DNA of 64,000 nt, taken from the NCBI RefSeq assembly GCF_028748185.1, contig NZ_CP118164.1:434001-498000 (forward strand), read 5' to 3'. Below, in pieces: positions 17,720 through 26,831 of this stretch (position 1 is its first letter; each line of letters starts with the position of its first letter). Origin of the DNA: Bremerella sp. P1 (GTDB lineage: Bacteria > Planctomycetota > Planctomycetia > Pirellulales > Pirellulaceae). Position numbers and translations under genes: made by a program. The notes beneath the pieces were generated by a model. The model saw only the letters and a program-made list of their open reading frames with translations, was not told where the DNA came from and ran no database searches.

Positions 17720-19624
17720 TTAATGCTGCGAGGAAATCTGATCGTGGGCGGCTGCAAGCTCTCGACAGACCTTGGCAATGCCCAAGGAGTCGAGTTGCAG
17801 TTCGGCCAGGATTTCCGCTCTATCTCCATGTTGTACGAAGACATCGGGAATTCCAAGCCGTTTTACATGACTGGCGTCAACTCCCGCTTCATTGGCCGCT
17901 TCGAGCAGGGCACTACCGAAGCCAGTCATCAAAGCCGCTTCTTCAACGGTCACGACGAAGGGAGACTCTTTCAGAATCGGTAGGATCGTCTCGCTATCGA
18001 TTGGCTTGGCAAAACGAGCGTTCACCAGCGTGACGTTGATTCCATCTTTGGCCAGCAGTTCGGCTGCTTTCTTCGCTTCGGGTAATTGTGTCCCGTAACA
18101 GATGACCGCGCCGTCGGATCCCTGCTGCAGCACCTCGGCCTTGCCAAGTTCGATCGGCTGGCGATCTCGGCTGATATTCTCGGCGTTGGTCTTGGGGTAT
18201 CGGATAGCCGTCGGGTGATCGACCGAAACGGCAAAGTTGACCATCTCGGTCAGTTCGTCCGCATCGCCGGGGGCCATCACGATCATATTGGGGAACAGAC
18301 GCATGTAACCGATGTCGTACATGCCGTGATGCGTTGGACCATCAGCCGCCGTAATGCCAGCTCGATCCATGGTGAAGACGACCGGCAAGTCCTGCAAAGC
18401 GACTTCCTGAAAGACCTGGTCGAAGCTTCGTTGCAGGAACGTGCTGTAGATGTTCACGATCGGACGCAGACCCGCTTTTGCCTGACCAGCCGCGAATGCA
18501 ACCGTGTGCGATTCGCAAATGCCGGTATCGAAGAAGCGGTCGCCGAACTCGTCACGCAGCGGCTCCATCTTCGTCCCTTGGCACATCGCCGCGGTCATGA
18601 CGGTCACGCTCTCGTTCTTCCGCATCACCTCGGCAATCGCATCGCGAGCGTAGTTGGTATACGCCTTCGAGCCGCCGCTTGTCTTCGGAGCTTCGCAGCT
18701 GTCTTCGTTCTTTTTCAGGACCGGTGGAGTGTGATAGTAGACCGGATCCTCGGCAGCCGGATCGTATCCATGCCCCTTTTCTGTGACCACATGCAGAAGC
18801 GTTGGGCCCTTCTGCGTTTTAACCATTTCCAGGTACTTCCGCAGAAGCTGAATGTTATGACCGTCGATTGGGCCGATGTAGTTGATGCCCAATTCCTCGA
18901 ACAGCATTCCGCCGTGCAGCCCCGCTTTGACTCCCTCTTTAAGCTGAGCCAGGAAGCGTTCGGTCGGATCGCCGAAGACCGGAACCATATTCAGGGCTTT
19001 GACGACTTCATTCTTGAAACCGGTGTAGAACGGATTCATCCGCAGTCGATCGAAGTAATCGGCCACGCCGCCGACCCGAGGACAGATCGACATCTTGTTA
19101 TCGTTCAAGATGATCAGCAGATTGCCGTTAAGGGCCTTGGCGTTGTTGAGGGCCTCGAAGACCATCCCGCTGGGGAACGCCCCGTCGCCGATAACCGCCA
19201 CCGAGTGACGATCGGGATTGCTGTTCAAAAAATCGCCGCTGGCCAGCCCCATAACCGTCGAGACGCTTGCCCCGGCGTGGCCAGTCATGAAGAGGTCGTA
19301 CTCACTTTCATGCGGGTTGGGATAGCCCATCAGGCCACCCTTGGTCCGCATGGTGTTGAACTGGTCATATCGACCGGTGACCAACTTGTGCGGATAGACC
19401 TGGTGACCAGTATCCCAAATCAGTCGATCTTGGGTGAAGTCGAATGTCCGGTGCAGAGCAATGCAAAGCTCGACCACGCCCAGGTTCGAGGCGAAGTGTG
19501 CCGTTCGAGTCGCTACCAGATTGCAGAGGACTTCCCGAATCTCGGCCGCCAACTGATCCAATTGCGCGGCATTGAAACCTTTCAGGTCCTCTGGCGATTT
19601 TATCGTGGGGAGTAGTTCCGGCAT
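17720..19624 (-). CDS. dxs: 1-deoxy-D-xylulose-5-phosphate synthase
   Basis: A 634-residue thiamine-diphosphate enzyme that joins pyruvate and glyceraldehyde-3-phosphate, the first step of the MEP isoprenoid pathway. Signatures include the GHAGASVST loop, the TPP/Mg2+ site GDGAFPSGM...NDNKMS, HVVTEKGHGYDPAE-type linker, and the DRAGITAADGPTHHG motif of the pyrimidine domain. Length fits the family (about 620-640). The start is ATG with the ispA stop only 5 bp away, so the two genes are tightly coupled. It belongs to the xseA-xseB-ispA-dxs run. Confidence 0.97.
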   Translation of the reverse strand: MPELLPTIKSPEDLKGFNAAQLDQLAAEIREVLCNLVATRTAHFASNLGVVELCIALHRTFDFTQDRLIWDTGHQVYPHKLVTGRYDQFNTMRTKGGLMGYPNPHESEYDLFMTGHAGASVSTVMGLASGDFLNSNPDRHSVAVIGDGAFPSGMVFEALNNAKALNGNLLIILNDNKMSICPRVGGVADYFDRLRMNPFYTGFKNEVVKALNMVPVFGDPTERFLAQLKEGVKAGLHGGMLFEELGINYIGPIDGHNIQLLRKYLEMVKTQKGPTLLHVVTEKGHGYDPAAEDPVYYHTPPVLKKNEDSCEAPKTSGGSKAYTNYARDAIAEVMRKNESVTVMTAAMCQGTKMEPLRDEFGDRFFDTGICESHTVAFAAGQAKAGLRPIVNIYSTFLQRSFDQVFQEVALQDLPVVFTMDRAGITAADGPTHHGMYDIGYMRLFPNMIVMAPGDADELTEMVNFAVSVDHPTAIRYPKTNAENISRDRQPIELGKAEVLQQGSDGAVICYGTQLPEAKKAAELLAKDGINVTLVNARFAKPIDSETILPILKESPFVVTVEEAALMTGFGSALLEAANEAGVDASHVKRLGIPDVFVQHGDRAEILAELQLDSLGIAKVCRELAAAHDQISSQH

Positions 19625-19629
19625 GGCGA

Positions 19630-20526
19630 TCAGTGATTCCTTTCCAGCACGTAGTGAGCCAGGGAAATGAGGGGGTCGCCTCCACTGGGGAGTTGGGCGG
19701 CTGCTTCACATGCCTGATGGATTAATTGTTCCGCTTTTCGACGGCTCTCTTCAATCCCCCAAACCCCTGGGAAGGTCATTTTGCCTTTGTCGGCATCCTT
19801 ACCCACGCGTTTGCCCATCGACTTCTCATCTCCTTGAACGTCTAAAAGGTCGTCCGTGATTTGAAAAGCCAAGCCCAGGCAATCGCCATACTTGGTCAAA
19901 AGTGTTAACAGGGCCTCGTCCGCTCCCGCAGCGATCCCGCCCAGGCGAAGCGAAACGGTGATCATCGCTCCCGTTTTTCGCCGATGGATGGCTGCCAGGT
20001 CATCGGCCGTTCCTTCGAGTTTCTCGAAACGGAGATCGTCCACCTGCCCACCGACCAATTGGCTGGCACCGGCGGCATGAGTTAATTCGCGAAGACATCG
20101 CCGAGATTGCTCCGCATCGGCGATTTCGGTCGCTAATATGTCGAAGGCCCGCGTCAGGAGGGCATCGCCAGCCAAGATGGCCGTCGCTTCGTCGAACTGG
20201 CGATGGCAAGTCGGACGCCCGCGTCGCAGGTCATCGTCATCCATGGCCGGCAGGTCATCATGGATCAATGAATACGCATGGATCATCTCGACTGCACATG
20301 CCGGGACAATCGCTGTACTGCTTTGAGAACCGCATGCTTCGGCGGCCAGCAACGCCAAGACGGGTCGTAACCGCTTACCCGGCGCGAGCAGACTGTAGCG
20401 AATCGCTTCGCGCAGGCGTTCGGGGCAATCTTGGTCGAACTCCGTCAGTCGGGTCAGAGCCGCGTCGATTTCGGGGCGGAGTCGGTCGGAAACTTCCCGA
20501 AAGGTCTCGGTCGACACTTCGGCCAT
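19630..20526 (-). CDS. ispA: Polyprenyl synthetase (farnesyl/geranylgeranyl diphosphate synthase type)
   Basis: A 298-residue trans-prenyltransferase that condenses IPP with allylic diphosphates. The first Asp-rich motif DDLPAMDDDDLRRG and the second DDLLDVQGD are intact. By family it makes C15 or C20 diphosphates; chain length cannot be fixed by eye. The ATG at 20526 is preferred over a TTG at 20532 because AGGA precedes it by 6 bases. The position between xseB and dxs matches the common bacterial order, consistent with co-expression of the MEP pathway entry and its product-using enzyme. Confidence 0.93.
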   Translation of the reverse strand: MAEVSTETFREVSDRLRPEIDAALTRLTEFDQDCPERLREAIRYSLLAPGKRLRPVLALLAAEACGSQSSTAIVPACAVEMIHAYSLIHDDLPAMDDDDLRRGRPTCHRQFDEATAILAGDALLTRAFDILATEIADAEQSRRCLRELTHAAGASQLVGGQVDDLRFEKLEGTADDLAAIHRRKTGAMITVSLRLGGIAAGADEALLTLLTKYGDCLGLAFQITDDLLDVQGDEKSMGKRVGKDADKGKMTFPGVWGIEESRRKAEQLIHQACEAAAQLPSGGDPLISLAHYVLERNH

Positions 20527-20616
20527 TCTCAATCCTGGATTGTCGTGGGGAATTTGGGCAATCGCGGCATGGTACTATCGCGGCCTCCGAGCCGCATCCC
20601 GCTGCAACATACGATT

Positions 20617-21006
20617 TTAGAACAACTTGCGTTCGTCGTCCACGATATCCGAGCTTGATTTACCCTCAGATTTCTTGGAACTTCCCCGGCGTTTAGCCCG
20701 CGATTGGGCCTTCTCGTCGAGCGACATTTCCTCGTCCTCAAACGGCTGGGTAACGGGGTTTCCTTCCGCATCGACGCCGGAAAGAAGTTCGATCTTTCGT
20801 TCGGTCGTTTTCAGAACGCCATGACACTGCTTGAGGACCTCGATTCCACGCTGATATTTTTCCAGCGCCGCGTCCAGGCCCAACTGTCCTGCTTCTAGCT
20901 GCTGGACTATTTGCTGCAGTTCCGCCAGCCCTTCTTCAAAATTCGGGGGCGCTTGTTCTTCGCTTTGCTTCTTCTTAGCCAATGGTCGTTCCTTGTTGGA
21001 TGTCAC
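20617..21006 (-). CDS. xseB: Exodeoxyribonuclease VII small subunit
   Basis: The protein has the XseB core (about residues 20-85: FEEGLAELQQIVQQLEAGQL...ALEKYQRGIEVLKQC), which coats the XseA coiled coil to form exonuclease VII, a single-strand DNA nuclease. At 129 residues it is longer than the usual 70-85; the extra C-terminal tail is highly charged (Glu, Lys, Arg, Ser) and likely disordered. The GTG start overlaps the xseA TGA in a 4-bp GTGA (21003-21006), showing translational coupling with xseA. ispA follows after 90 bp. Confidence 0.9.
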   Translation of the reverse strand: MTSNKERPLAKKKQSEEQAPPNFEEGLAELQQIVQQLEAGQLGLDAALEKYQRGIEVLKQCHGVLKTTERKIELLSGVDAEGNPVTQPFEDEEMSLDEKAQSRAKRRGSSKKSEGKSSSDIVDDERKLF

Positions 21007-22226
21007 TGGACGCGGCTTCGGATGCGGCCTTTTTCCAGTATGGTTTCAATTTCGTCCCCCGGCTGCACTTGAGACGGATCGCGCAGAACCTCCTCGTCCG
21101 CACTGAGCGTCACCGAGTACCCTCGCGAAAGCACCGCCAGAGGCGACATGGCCTCGAGTTGAGCGGCCCGTCGCGCCAACGCTTCCTGGGCCTGCTGCAA
21201 TCGCTGATGCATAGCCCGGGTCGCCGCGGTATCCAGTTCGTCGAGCGTGCGCTGGTGGTCGTGTATCATCTCGAACGGATGGGTAAACACTCGGCTGCGG
21301 GAAAGTAGTTCTACCTTCGCTGCCGCACGGTCGTAGGTTGCCCTCAGACCAGTTGCCAAACGCGACTGCATCCCACTCAAGCGATCTTGAATTTCCGGCA
21401 TCGACGGCACGGCCAATTCGGCTGCTTCGCTGGGTGTTAACGCACGTTTATCAGCCGCGAAGTCCGCCAAGGTGACGTCGATTTCGTGCCCCACGGCCGA
21501 GATGGTCGGAATCCCTGATTCGGCGATGGCCCGCACGACGATTTCTTCGTTGAAACACCACAAGTCTTCCATGCTTCCGCCGCCACGTCCCACCACTAGC
21601 ACGTCCGGTTTGATCGCCAATTGATTGGCTCGCTTGATACCGGCAGCGATTTCCGCGGCGGCTCCTTCCCCTTGAACGCGGGCCGGGATGATCAACACCT
21701 CGACATTACGCCACCGCCGATTCATCACTTCCAGAAAGTCACGAACGGCGGCACCTGTTGGGCTGGTTACGAAGGCGATGCGTTTGGGAAACTTGGGAAT
21801 GGGCCGCTTACGTTCTGCCTCGAAGAGTCCTTCCGCGGCCAGCTTTTGCTGGAGCTGTCGCAACTTGAGCTGCAACGAACCGACACCGCGCGGTTCGATC
21901 TCGCGGATAACCAGTTGATAACTTCCGCGCGGCGGATAGACATCCAACTGGCCATGGCACAAGACTTCCTGGCCATCTTCCAATTCAAAGGGAAGCTTGG
22001 CGGCTGTGTTGCGCCAGATGACGGCCCGGATCTGGGCATCGTCATCCTTGAGCGTCAGATAAACGTGCCCCGAGCGCGGCTGCGATAGATTCGAGATTTC
22101 GCCGGAAACCCACACCGGCGGTATGGCCATTTCCAGCGTTCCCTGAATCAGGGCCGTCAGCTGCGAAACAGATAACACCGGCGGCTTCTCGCCGGGACCA
22201 TCCCATTGTGCGTCTTCGGCGTCCAT
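21003..22226 (-). CDS. xseA: Exodeoxyribonuclease VII large subunit
   Basis: A 407-residue catalytic subunit. It opens with an OB-fold (about 15-110, VSGEISNLSQPRSGHVYLTLKD), then the catalytic domain with RIAFVTSPTGAAVRDFL and VGRGGGSMEDLWCFNEE, and finishes with a helical region that binds XseB. It degrades single-stranded DNA from both ends into oligonucleotides. It is the first gene of the xseA-xseB-ispA-dxs operon. Codon and family features are normal; the Asp/His residues of the catalytic part appear intact. Confidence 0.95.
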   Translation of the reverse strand: MDAEDAQWDGPGEKPPVLSVSQLTALIQGTLEMAIPPVWVSGEISNLSQPRSGHVYLTLKDDDAQIRAVIWRNTAAKLPFELEDGQEVLCHGQLDVYPPRGSYQLVIREIEPRGVGSLQLKLRQLQQKLAAEGLFEAERKRPIPKFPKRIAFVTSPTGAAVRDFLEVMNRRWRNVEVLIIPARVQGEGAAAEIAAGIKRANQLAIKPDVLVVGRGGGSMEDLWCFNEEIVVRAIAESGIPTISAVGHEIDVTLADFAADKRALTPSEAAELAVPSMPEIQDRLSGMQSRLATGLRATYDRAAAKVELLSRSRVFTHPFEMIHDHQRTLDELDTAATRAMHQRLQQAQEALARRAAQLEAMSPLAVLSRGYSVTLSADEEVLRDPSQVQPGDEIETILEKGRIRSRVQ

Positions 22227-22347
22227 GTCGATCGTAAAACTTTGAAAAAAATCGGTTTCTTACGCAGCGTGCGAGGTCTCGATGATAGAACAGTTTTTGG
22301 GAAATCGGAAGGTCCGGCACCAAGTGAGGGACGACAGAATCAGCCCC

Positions 22348-22378
22348 GCAGGCTAATATATAAATGTGCGCAGCCTGC
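22348..22378 (+). promoter_or_regulatory. Inverted repeat flanking an AT-rich -10-like box
   Basis: GCAGGCT (22348-22354) and its complement AGCCTGC (22372-22378) flank TAATATATAAAT, which resembles a -10 element. It lies 33 bp upstream of the metalloprotease start and could be an operator over the promoter. No good -35 was seen. Confidence 0.4.
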
Positions 22379-22410
22379 CTTCCTACCAACCTCCCCAGGA
22401 TTCCTTCCCC

Positions 22411-24216
22411 ATGCTGAAATACGTTCTCGCATTTTGTTTGATTCTGACCGCTGGCGGAGTCTGTCAGGCCGATCAGTCGTCGGTAGCTAAATCGCTTCAG
22501 GCACGTGTGCGAGCGTTCCACCAAGATGCACCGAAGGAAGACCTCAAGCTGCGAGTCGTCTACTTCTATCCCGCCGACCGCCATCCGCAGGCCAACTACC
22601 GCGCGCGCGTGAATCGGATGGTTCTCGATATCAAGGACTTTTACGACACCGAGTTCGCCAGAATCGGCCTGACCAACTCTCCACTCCCGGTCGAGATGGA
22701 TGGAGACGAGGTAAAGATCCACATGGTCCAAGGGGCCGAGAACCACGACGGGTACGGCTACGACGGTTCCTACGGGCGAAAAATCCTTCGCGAGATCGGC
22801 CACCAACTGCGAGGCAAGGTCGATCCCGATCGCGAGTTCCTCCTGATTCTGTGTGCTTTGTGCGACAAGCAGGAAGATGGCCGCTACAAAATCTACTCGC
22901 CCTATTACGGTTTGGGTGGGGCGAACCAGGTTCGCGGGATCTGCTTTGCGGCCGACTGCGAAATGCTCGACACGCTGAATCTGACCAAGAAAGATGAAGT
23001 CTTTCGCTACAACGAACACAACCGCGATCAACAACGTTCGCTGGCAGACTTCAATACGGTCTTCATCGGGGGCATGGCCCACGAACTGGGGCATGGCTTG
23101 AGCCTGCCACATAACCGCGAGCTACCTTCCGAGCGGTCGAAGGGAACCGCGCTGATGGGCTCAGGCAACTACACCTATCGAGCCGAACTGGTCGGTAAGA
23201 AGGGAAGCTTCATGACCTTGGCCAGTGCGACACGGATGATGTGTCACCCGCTACTGACGCAAAGCAACAAGCAGCGATTCGAGCGGACCAGCCTTGAAGT
23301 CACCGACATCGAGTTCAGCGGAAACGGCAAAGCAATGACCGTCCGCGGGAAAGTTAAATCGAATGTCGAACCCTTCGCCGTCATCGCCTACAGCGACGCG
23401 GAAGGGGGCAATAACTACGACGCTTACCAATGGACTTCCGAAGTCGCCCCGGATGGAACATTCGAGGTCACGCTCGATGTGCACAAGCCGGGCAACAACG
23501 CTCTGCGGCTAAGCTTCTGCCATGCTAACGGAGCGACCAACGACGTGAGCTATCCGTTTACAGCCAACAAGCAAGGCGAACCGGATGTCCTGCCGCTGAA
23601 AGATGGCCTGGCGATTGCCTCGCTCGAAAAGGAGATGCTCGCCGGCAACATTTCGCAGGCCCGTCAGTTCGCCCAGGAGTACCTGAAAGCGAATCCAAAA
23701 TCGCAACTGCAACCGATGCTCGAATACGTTCTGGCATTCGACGCCAGCGCGAAGCCAGTCGAACTGAGCGAGATCTCCGAAGGCGACGCGTTTCTCTCCG
23801 ATGTCGAAGCCATGAGCGCCAAGGTGGGCTACGGCCGTCCAACACGTAATAGCTATTTGCCACTTCGGAGTCGCCAGGACGGTGGTTTCTTTCTCCGACC
23901 TGGTGGTCAGTTTCATGCCAAGGGATTTTACGCTCACGCACCGTCCGAGTTCACCTTTGACCTTAACGGCGAGTGGAAGCGATTCACGGCGGTAGCCGGC
24001 ATGCAAGCAGGTACCCAGCGAGGGGCATCGGCGATCTTTATCGTCAAAGGCGACGGCAAAGAACTGTACCGTTCCGACAAGTTGCGAACGACCAATGTCG
24101 AGAACGTAGACATCGACGTCAGCGGCATCAAAAAGTTGGAATTGATCACCGAGACGGGCGAAAACAACATTCGCGGATGCTGGTCGGTCTGGGGTTCGCC
24201 CAAGCTCAGCCGCTAA
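22411..24216 (+). CDS. Secreted metzincin-like protease with C-terminal NPCBM domain
   Basis: A 601-residue exported protein: signal peptide (1-20, LAFCLILTAGGVCQA), an N-terminal metallopeptidase domain with the zinc motif HELGHGLSLPH (His224, Glu225, His228, His234) and a C-terminal NPCBM/NEW2 carbohydrate-binding domain (about 460-600). The third His spacing is that of metzincins, but the usual Gly between is Ser231. It presumably cleaves proteins or glycoproteins attached to polysaccharide. The start at 22411 is chosen because it begins the signal peptide; the frame is open from 22366. It converges with the acyltransferase gene (10-bp gap). Confidence 0.82.
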   Translation: MLKYVLAFCLILTAGGVCQADQSSVAKSLQARVRAFHQDAPKEDLKLRVVYFYPADRHPQANYRARVNRMVLDIKDFYDTEFARIGLTNSPLPVEMDGDEVKIHMVQGAENHDGYGYDGSYGRKILREIGHQLRGKVDPDREFLLILCALCDKQEDGRYKIYSPYYGLGGANQVRGICFAADCEMLDTLNLTKKDEVFRYNEHNRDQQRSLADFNTVFIGGMAHELGHGLSLPHNRELPSERSKGTALMGSGNYTYRAELVGKKGSFMTLASATRMMCHPLLTQSNKQRFERTSLEVTDIEFSGNGKAMTVRGKVKSNVEPFAVIAYSDAEGGNNYDAYQWTSEVAPDGTFEVTLDVHKPGNNALRLSFCHANGATNDVSYPFTANKQGEPDVLPLKDGLAIASLEKEMLAGNISQARQFAQEYLKANPKSQLQPMLEYVLAFDASAKPVELSEISEGDAFLSDVEAMSAKVGYGRPTRNSYLPLRSRQDGGFFLRPGGQFHAKGFYAHAPSEFTFDLNGEWKRFTAVAGMQAGTQRGASAIFIVKGDGKELYRSDKLRTTNVENVDIDVSGIKKLELITETGENNIRGCWSVWGSPKLSR

Positions 24217-24226
24217 TTAGCATTTG

Positions 24227-25081
24227 CTACGAAGCCGAGCGAAACGGCAAGATCGTGGGCTCGGCTTGTTCTGCGCTAGGTACTTCGACCGTCGGCTTGG
24301 CTACGAGATAGTCGCGCTGCGCGGCTTGGAGCCAAAAGCGACCTTTGGCGGAAGTTTCCTTTTGCTTTTCAAGCGGGGTGGCCGTTGCAAAGAAGGAGAC
24401 TTCGTTCTCGCCGGGCAGGTGTGACTCAGCCCACTTTTCCGCGGCGACCGTCAGGTGATTGAGAACACGCTGCACTTCGACGCGATGAAACTCGACGTCT
24501 TCCTTGGAAACCCTACGAGGGATTTCGATGGCCTGTCCCATGATCATGCGGGCTCGGCTGAAAGGGCGGGGGATAGCAAACTTATCCCACGTTCCGAGTC
24601 GATAGGGTCGGTCCATCCCAAAGCCCATCGGTATGATCGGCATCTGCAATTTGGAGGCGAGATAGATCGGACCTTGAGCCATTTCACGGCGTGGGCCTCG
24701 AGGTCCATCTGGCGTGATCGCCAAGTGCTGGGTACGCGAAACCTTGATCAGTTCCTTCAGCGCGGCGATACTTCCCCAGTTGGAAGAACCACGTACCGTA
24801 CCAAATCCCATGATTGAAGCCGCATGGGCCAGCCACTCGGCGTCACGATGTCGGCTTAAAAGCATCGACAGGTTGCAGTGCCCACGCAAGGCAAAGGGAA
24901 TGATGATGTACTCGTGCCAGAAGATGTAGATCCCTCGCCGCGGACAGAAGGGATTCGCCGGATCGTTCTGGGCCTGAACGTACATCGCTCGCACATCGAG
25001 CGAACTCATCATCGATTTAACCATCGTCACCAGGGCCGCGCCACCGGTACGGGCAATCCAGGGAGGATGAGTTTTTCGCAT
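24227..25081 (-). CDS. Lysophospholipid acyltransferase family protein (DUF374)
   Basis: A 284-residue membrane-associated acyltransferase of the DUF374 group. Conserved parts are IYIFWHEY (acceptor-site His), LSRHRDAEWLA, the TRQ/SRT-like region before LAITPDGPRGPRREMAQG, and IIPMGFGMDRPYRL. Family relatives attach acyl chains to lipid A or phospholipids; a lipid A late-acyltransferase-like role is an inference. The start at 25081 is preferred over 25165, because AAGGAAG precedes it and the longer form would overlap dapF. It lies 31 bp downstream of dapF and probably shares its operon. Confidence 0.8.
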   Translation of the reverse strand: MRKTHPPWIARTGGAALVTMVKSMMSSLDVRAMYVQAQNDPANPFCPRRGIYIFWHEYIIIPFALRGHCNLSMLLSRHRDAEWLAHAASIMGFGTVRGSSNWGSIAALKELIKVSRTQHLAITPDGPRGPRREMAQGPIYLASKLQMPIIPMGFGMDRPYRLGTWDKFAIPRPFSRARMIMGQAIEIPRRVSKEDVEFHRVEVQRVLNHLTVAAEKWAESHLPGENEVSFFATATPLEKQKETSAKGRFWLQAAQRDYLVAKPTVEVPSAEQAEPTILPFRSAS

Positions 25082-25112
25082 GGCTTCCTTGCCTTTTGCA
25101 GTGGGTTCAACT

Positions 25113-25991
25113 TTAGGCGAGTTGCGAATAAAGCGGCACGCCGTCAGGGATTGGCCAGATCCCACTGAATACTTCTTCGGCTGGACCCGTCATATAAACG
25201 TGATTGTCGGACTCGTTCCAGTGCAGTTCCAAATCACCACCCAGGAGATGATTCAGGATCCGTCGCTCTAACTTGCCGGTCAGTACGCCAGCGACACATA
25301 CGGCACTAGCGCCGGTGCCACAGGCCAGCGTTTCACCACTGCCACGTTCCCAAGTACGCTGACGCACTTCGGTGGGACTGATGATCTCGATGAACTCGAC
25401 GTTGACCCGAGCAGGGAACTGGGCCGCTTTCTCGATCTGCGGACCGATCTTCAAGACCAAGTCGTCATCGGCTTTATCAACGAAGATGACGCAGTGCGGA
25501 TTGCCCATCGAAACGCACGTTACTTCAAATTCGCGTCCGCCGGCTTCCAGACGTTGATTGACGACCGGGCTTTCACCGAAGGTTGTGGGAATCTTCGAGG
25601 CGTCGAGGATTGGCTCGCCCATGTTCACGGTGACACGCTTGGCCAAATCGCCGTCGGTTTCCAACTGCACCGAAAGCACACCAGCCCCCGTTTCCAGCGA
25701 TAGCTGGTCCTTTTTCGCGATGCCATGGTCGTAGACGTACTTAGCGACGCAGCGAAGCCCGTTGCCACACATTTCGGCTTCCGAGCCGTCTGCATTGAAC
25801 ATCCGCATCCGGGCATCAGCGACTTCGGACGGCGTGATCAAGATCAGGCCATCGCCCCCAATTCCGAAATGACGATCCGAAACCAAAGGAGCCAGCTTTT
25901 CGGGCGGGGCCGGAAGCTGTTCTTCAAACAAATTGACATACACGTAGTCGTTTCCGGCTCCGTGCATCTTGGTAAAACGCAGTTGCGACAT
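25113..25991 (-). CDS. dapF: Diaminopimelate epimerase
   Basis: A 292-residue enzyme converting LL- to meso-diaminopimelate for peptidoglycan and lysine synthesis. It has the twofold repeat with the two catalytic cysteines: Cys in [10 protein letters not shown] and Cys in TLACGTGAS, plus the MHGAGNDY N-terminus. All key residues are present, so it is expected to be active. Presence of DapF fits a planctomycete that makes peptidoglycan. It is followed by the DUF374 acyltransferase on the same strand. Confidence 0.96.
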   Translation of the reverse strand: MSQLRFTKMHGAGNDYVYVNLFEEQLPAPPEKLAPLVSDRHFGIGGDGLILITPSEVADARMRMFNADGSEAEMCGNGLRCVAKYVYDHGIAKKDQLSLETGAGVLSVQLETDGDLAKRVTVNMGEPILDASKIPTTFGESPVVNQRLEAGGREFEVTCVSMGNPHCVIFVDKADDDLVLKIGPQIEKAAQFPARVNVEFIEIISPTEVRQRTWERGSGETLACGTGASAVCVAGVLTGKLERRILNHLLGGDLELHWNESDNHVYMTGPAEEVFSGIWPIPDGVPLYSQLA

Positions 25992-26254
25992 CAGGTTCCC
26001 AGGCAGCAGTGCAAAGTGATCGATGCAGTGAAGTCCTTATCCTACCGTGAAGAGGCCTGAAACGTTAAGACCGTTCGCCCTTGGTGGCAAATTCGCAAGG
26101 CATTATTTCCGCCCCAGAATGGGACCGGATCATGAAGAGTCGATGGCAGCCAGGATACTCTCCACCCACCATCGCAAGCAGCTAAGTCGTTACCTGTTAA
26201 ACACATAGCATCCCCCCAAAGGCTTTCCGCTGAGGGGCAACAAGAGAAGAAGCT

Positions 26255-26596
26255 TCAGCCGCTCAGGTCGATCTCTCGCCCGGTGATGCCGGTGGGATCT
26301 TTTTGCTGGCTCGCATCGTAGGTAGCGTCGCCTTCGAGTTCGGCTTCCGGTTCATCGGATTCGTGGCCGGGGCGTTCCCAGGCACGACGTCCGTCGGCGT
26401 CTCTATCAGACGTTTTTTCGCTTTCTTCCGGGTCACCGATGCCGGCAGCTTTCTCAGCCTTCTCGGTCGATTCGACCACTCGAGCATGACTGCTGGTTGC
26501 CTGTTGAGCTCCGGAGACGTCCGAGGAATTGCGCTGGGCTAGATTGGTAGCCGCAACGGAACTGGCTATCGAAGCCCCCATCGGTCCTACGCTCAT
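26255..26596 (-). CDS. Conserved-looking hypothetical protein (113 aa)
   Basis: A small protein beginning MSVGPMGASIASS, rich in Ala, Glu, Ser and Asp, with a central AEKAAGIGDPEESEKTSDRD segment and the DADGRRAWE motif that I recall from other planctomycete proteins. It has no signal peptide or membrane segment and is probably largely disordered and acidic. The gene stands alone with about 260 bp upstream of dapF and 235 bp on the other side. Function is unknown. Confidence 0.6.
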   Translation of the reverse strand: MSVGPMGASIASSVAATNLAQRNSSDVSGAQQATSSHARVVESTEKAEKAAGIGDPEESEKTSDRDADGRRAWERPGHESDEPEAELEGDATYDASQQKDPTGITGREIDLSG

Positions 26597-26831
26597 AACT
26601 TCGACCCTCGTAGTGCCCCAGGCGATGCGGGTAGAAATAGCCCGCCGGCACGGCCTTCGACGATGAAGGGAGTGCTCTAAGGTGAACCCTTGGTCAGGCT
26701 CACCATCAAGTCAAACGGCTACGGATGCATGAAGGCGTATCGAGGTGATTTCCGCGTGAAAAATGCTTCTATCTGATATCATCGTCACGTCTTCCCCCCA
26801 TCTTAAGGAGACTTCTGAGGGGACATTCATG

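Noticed and set aside
18086-19615. A 509-codon plus-strand reading frame
   Set aside because: It lies wholly antisense to dxs, has no recognisable domain and a composition typical of a mirrored coding frame.
22042-23112. A 356-codon minus-strand reading frame
   Set aside because: It spans the start of xseA, the promoter region and the protease gene in antisense; no protein family is visible.
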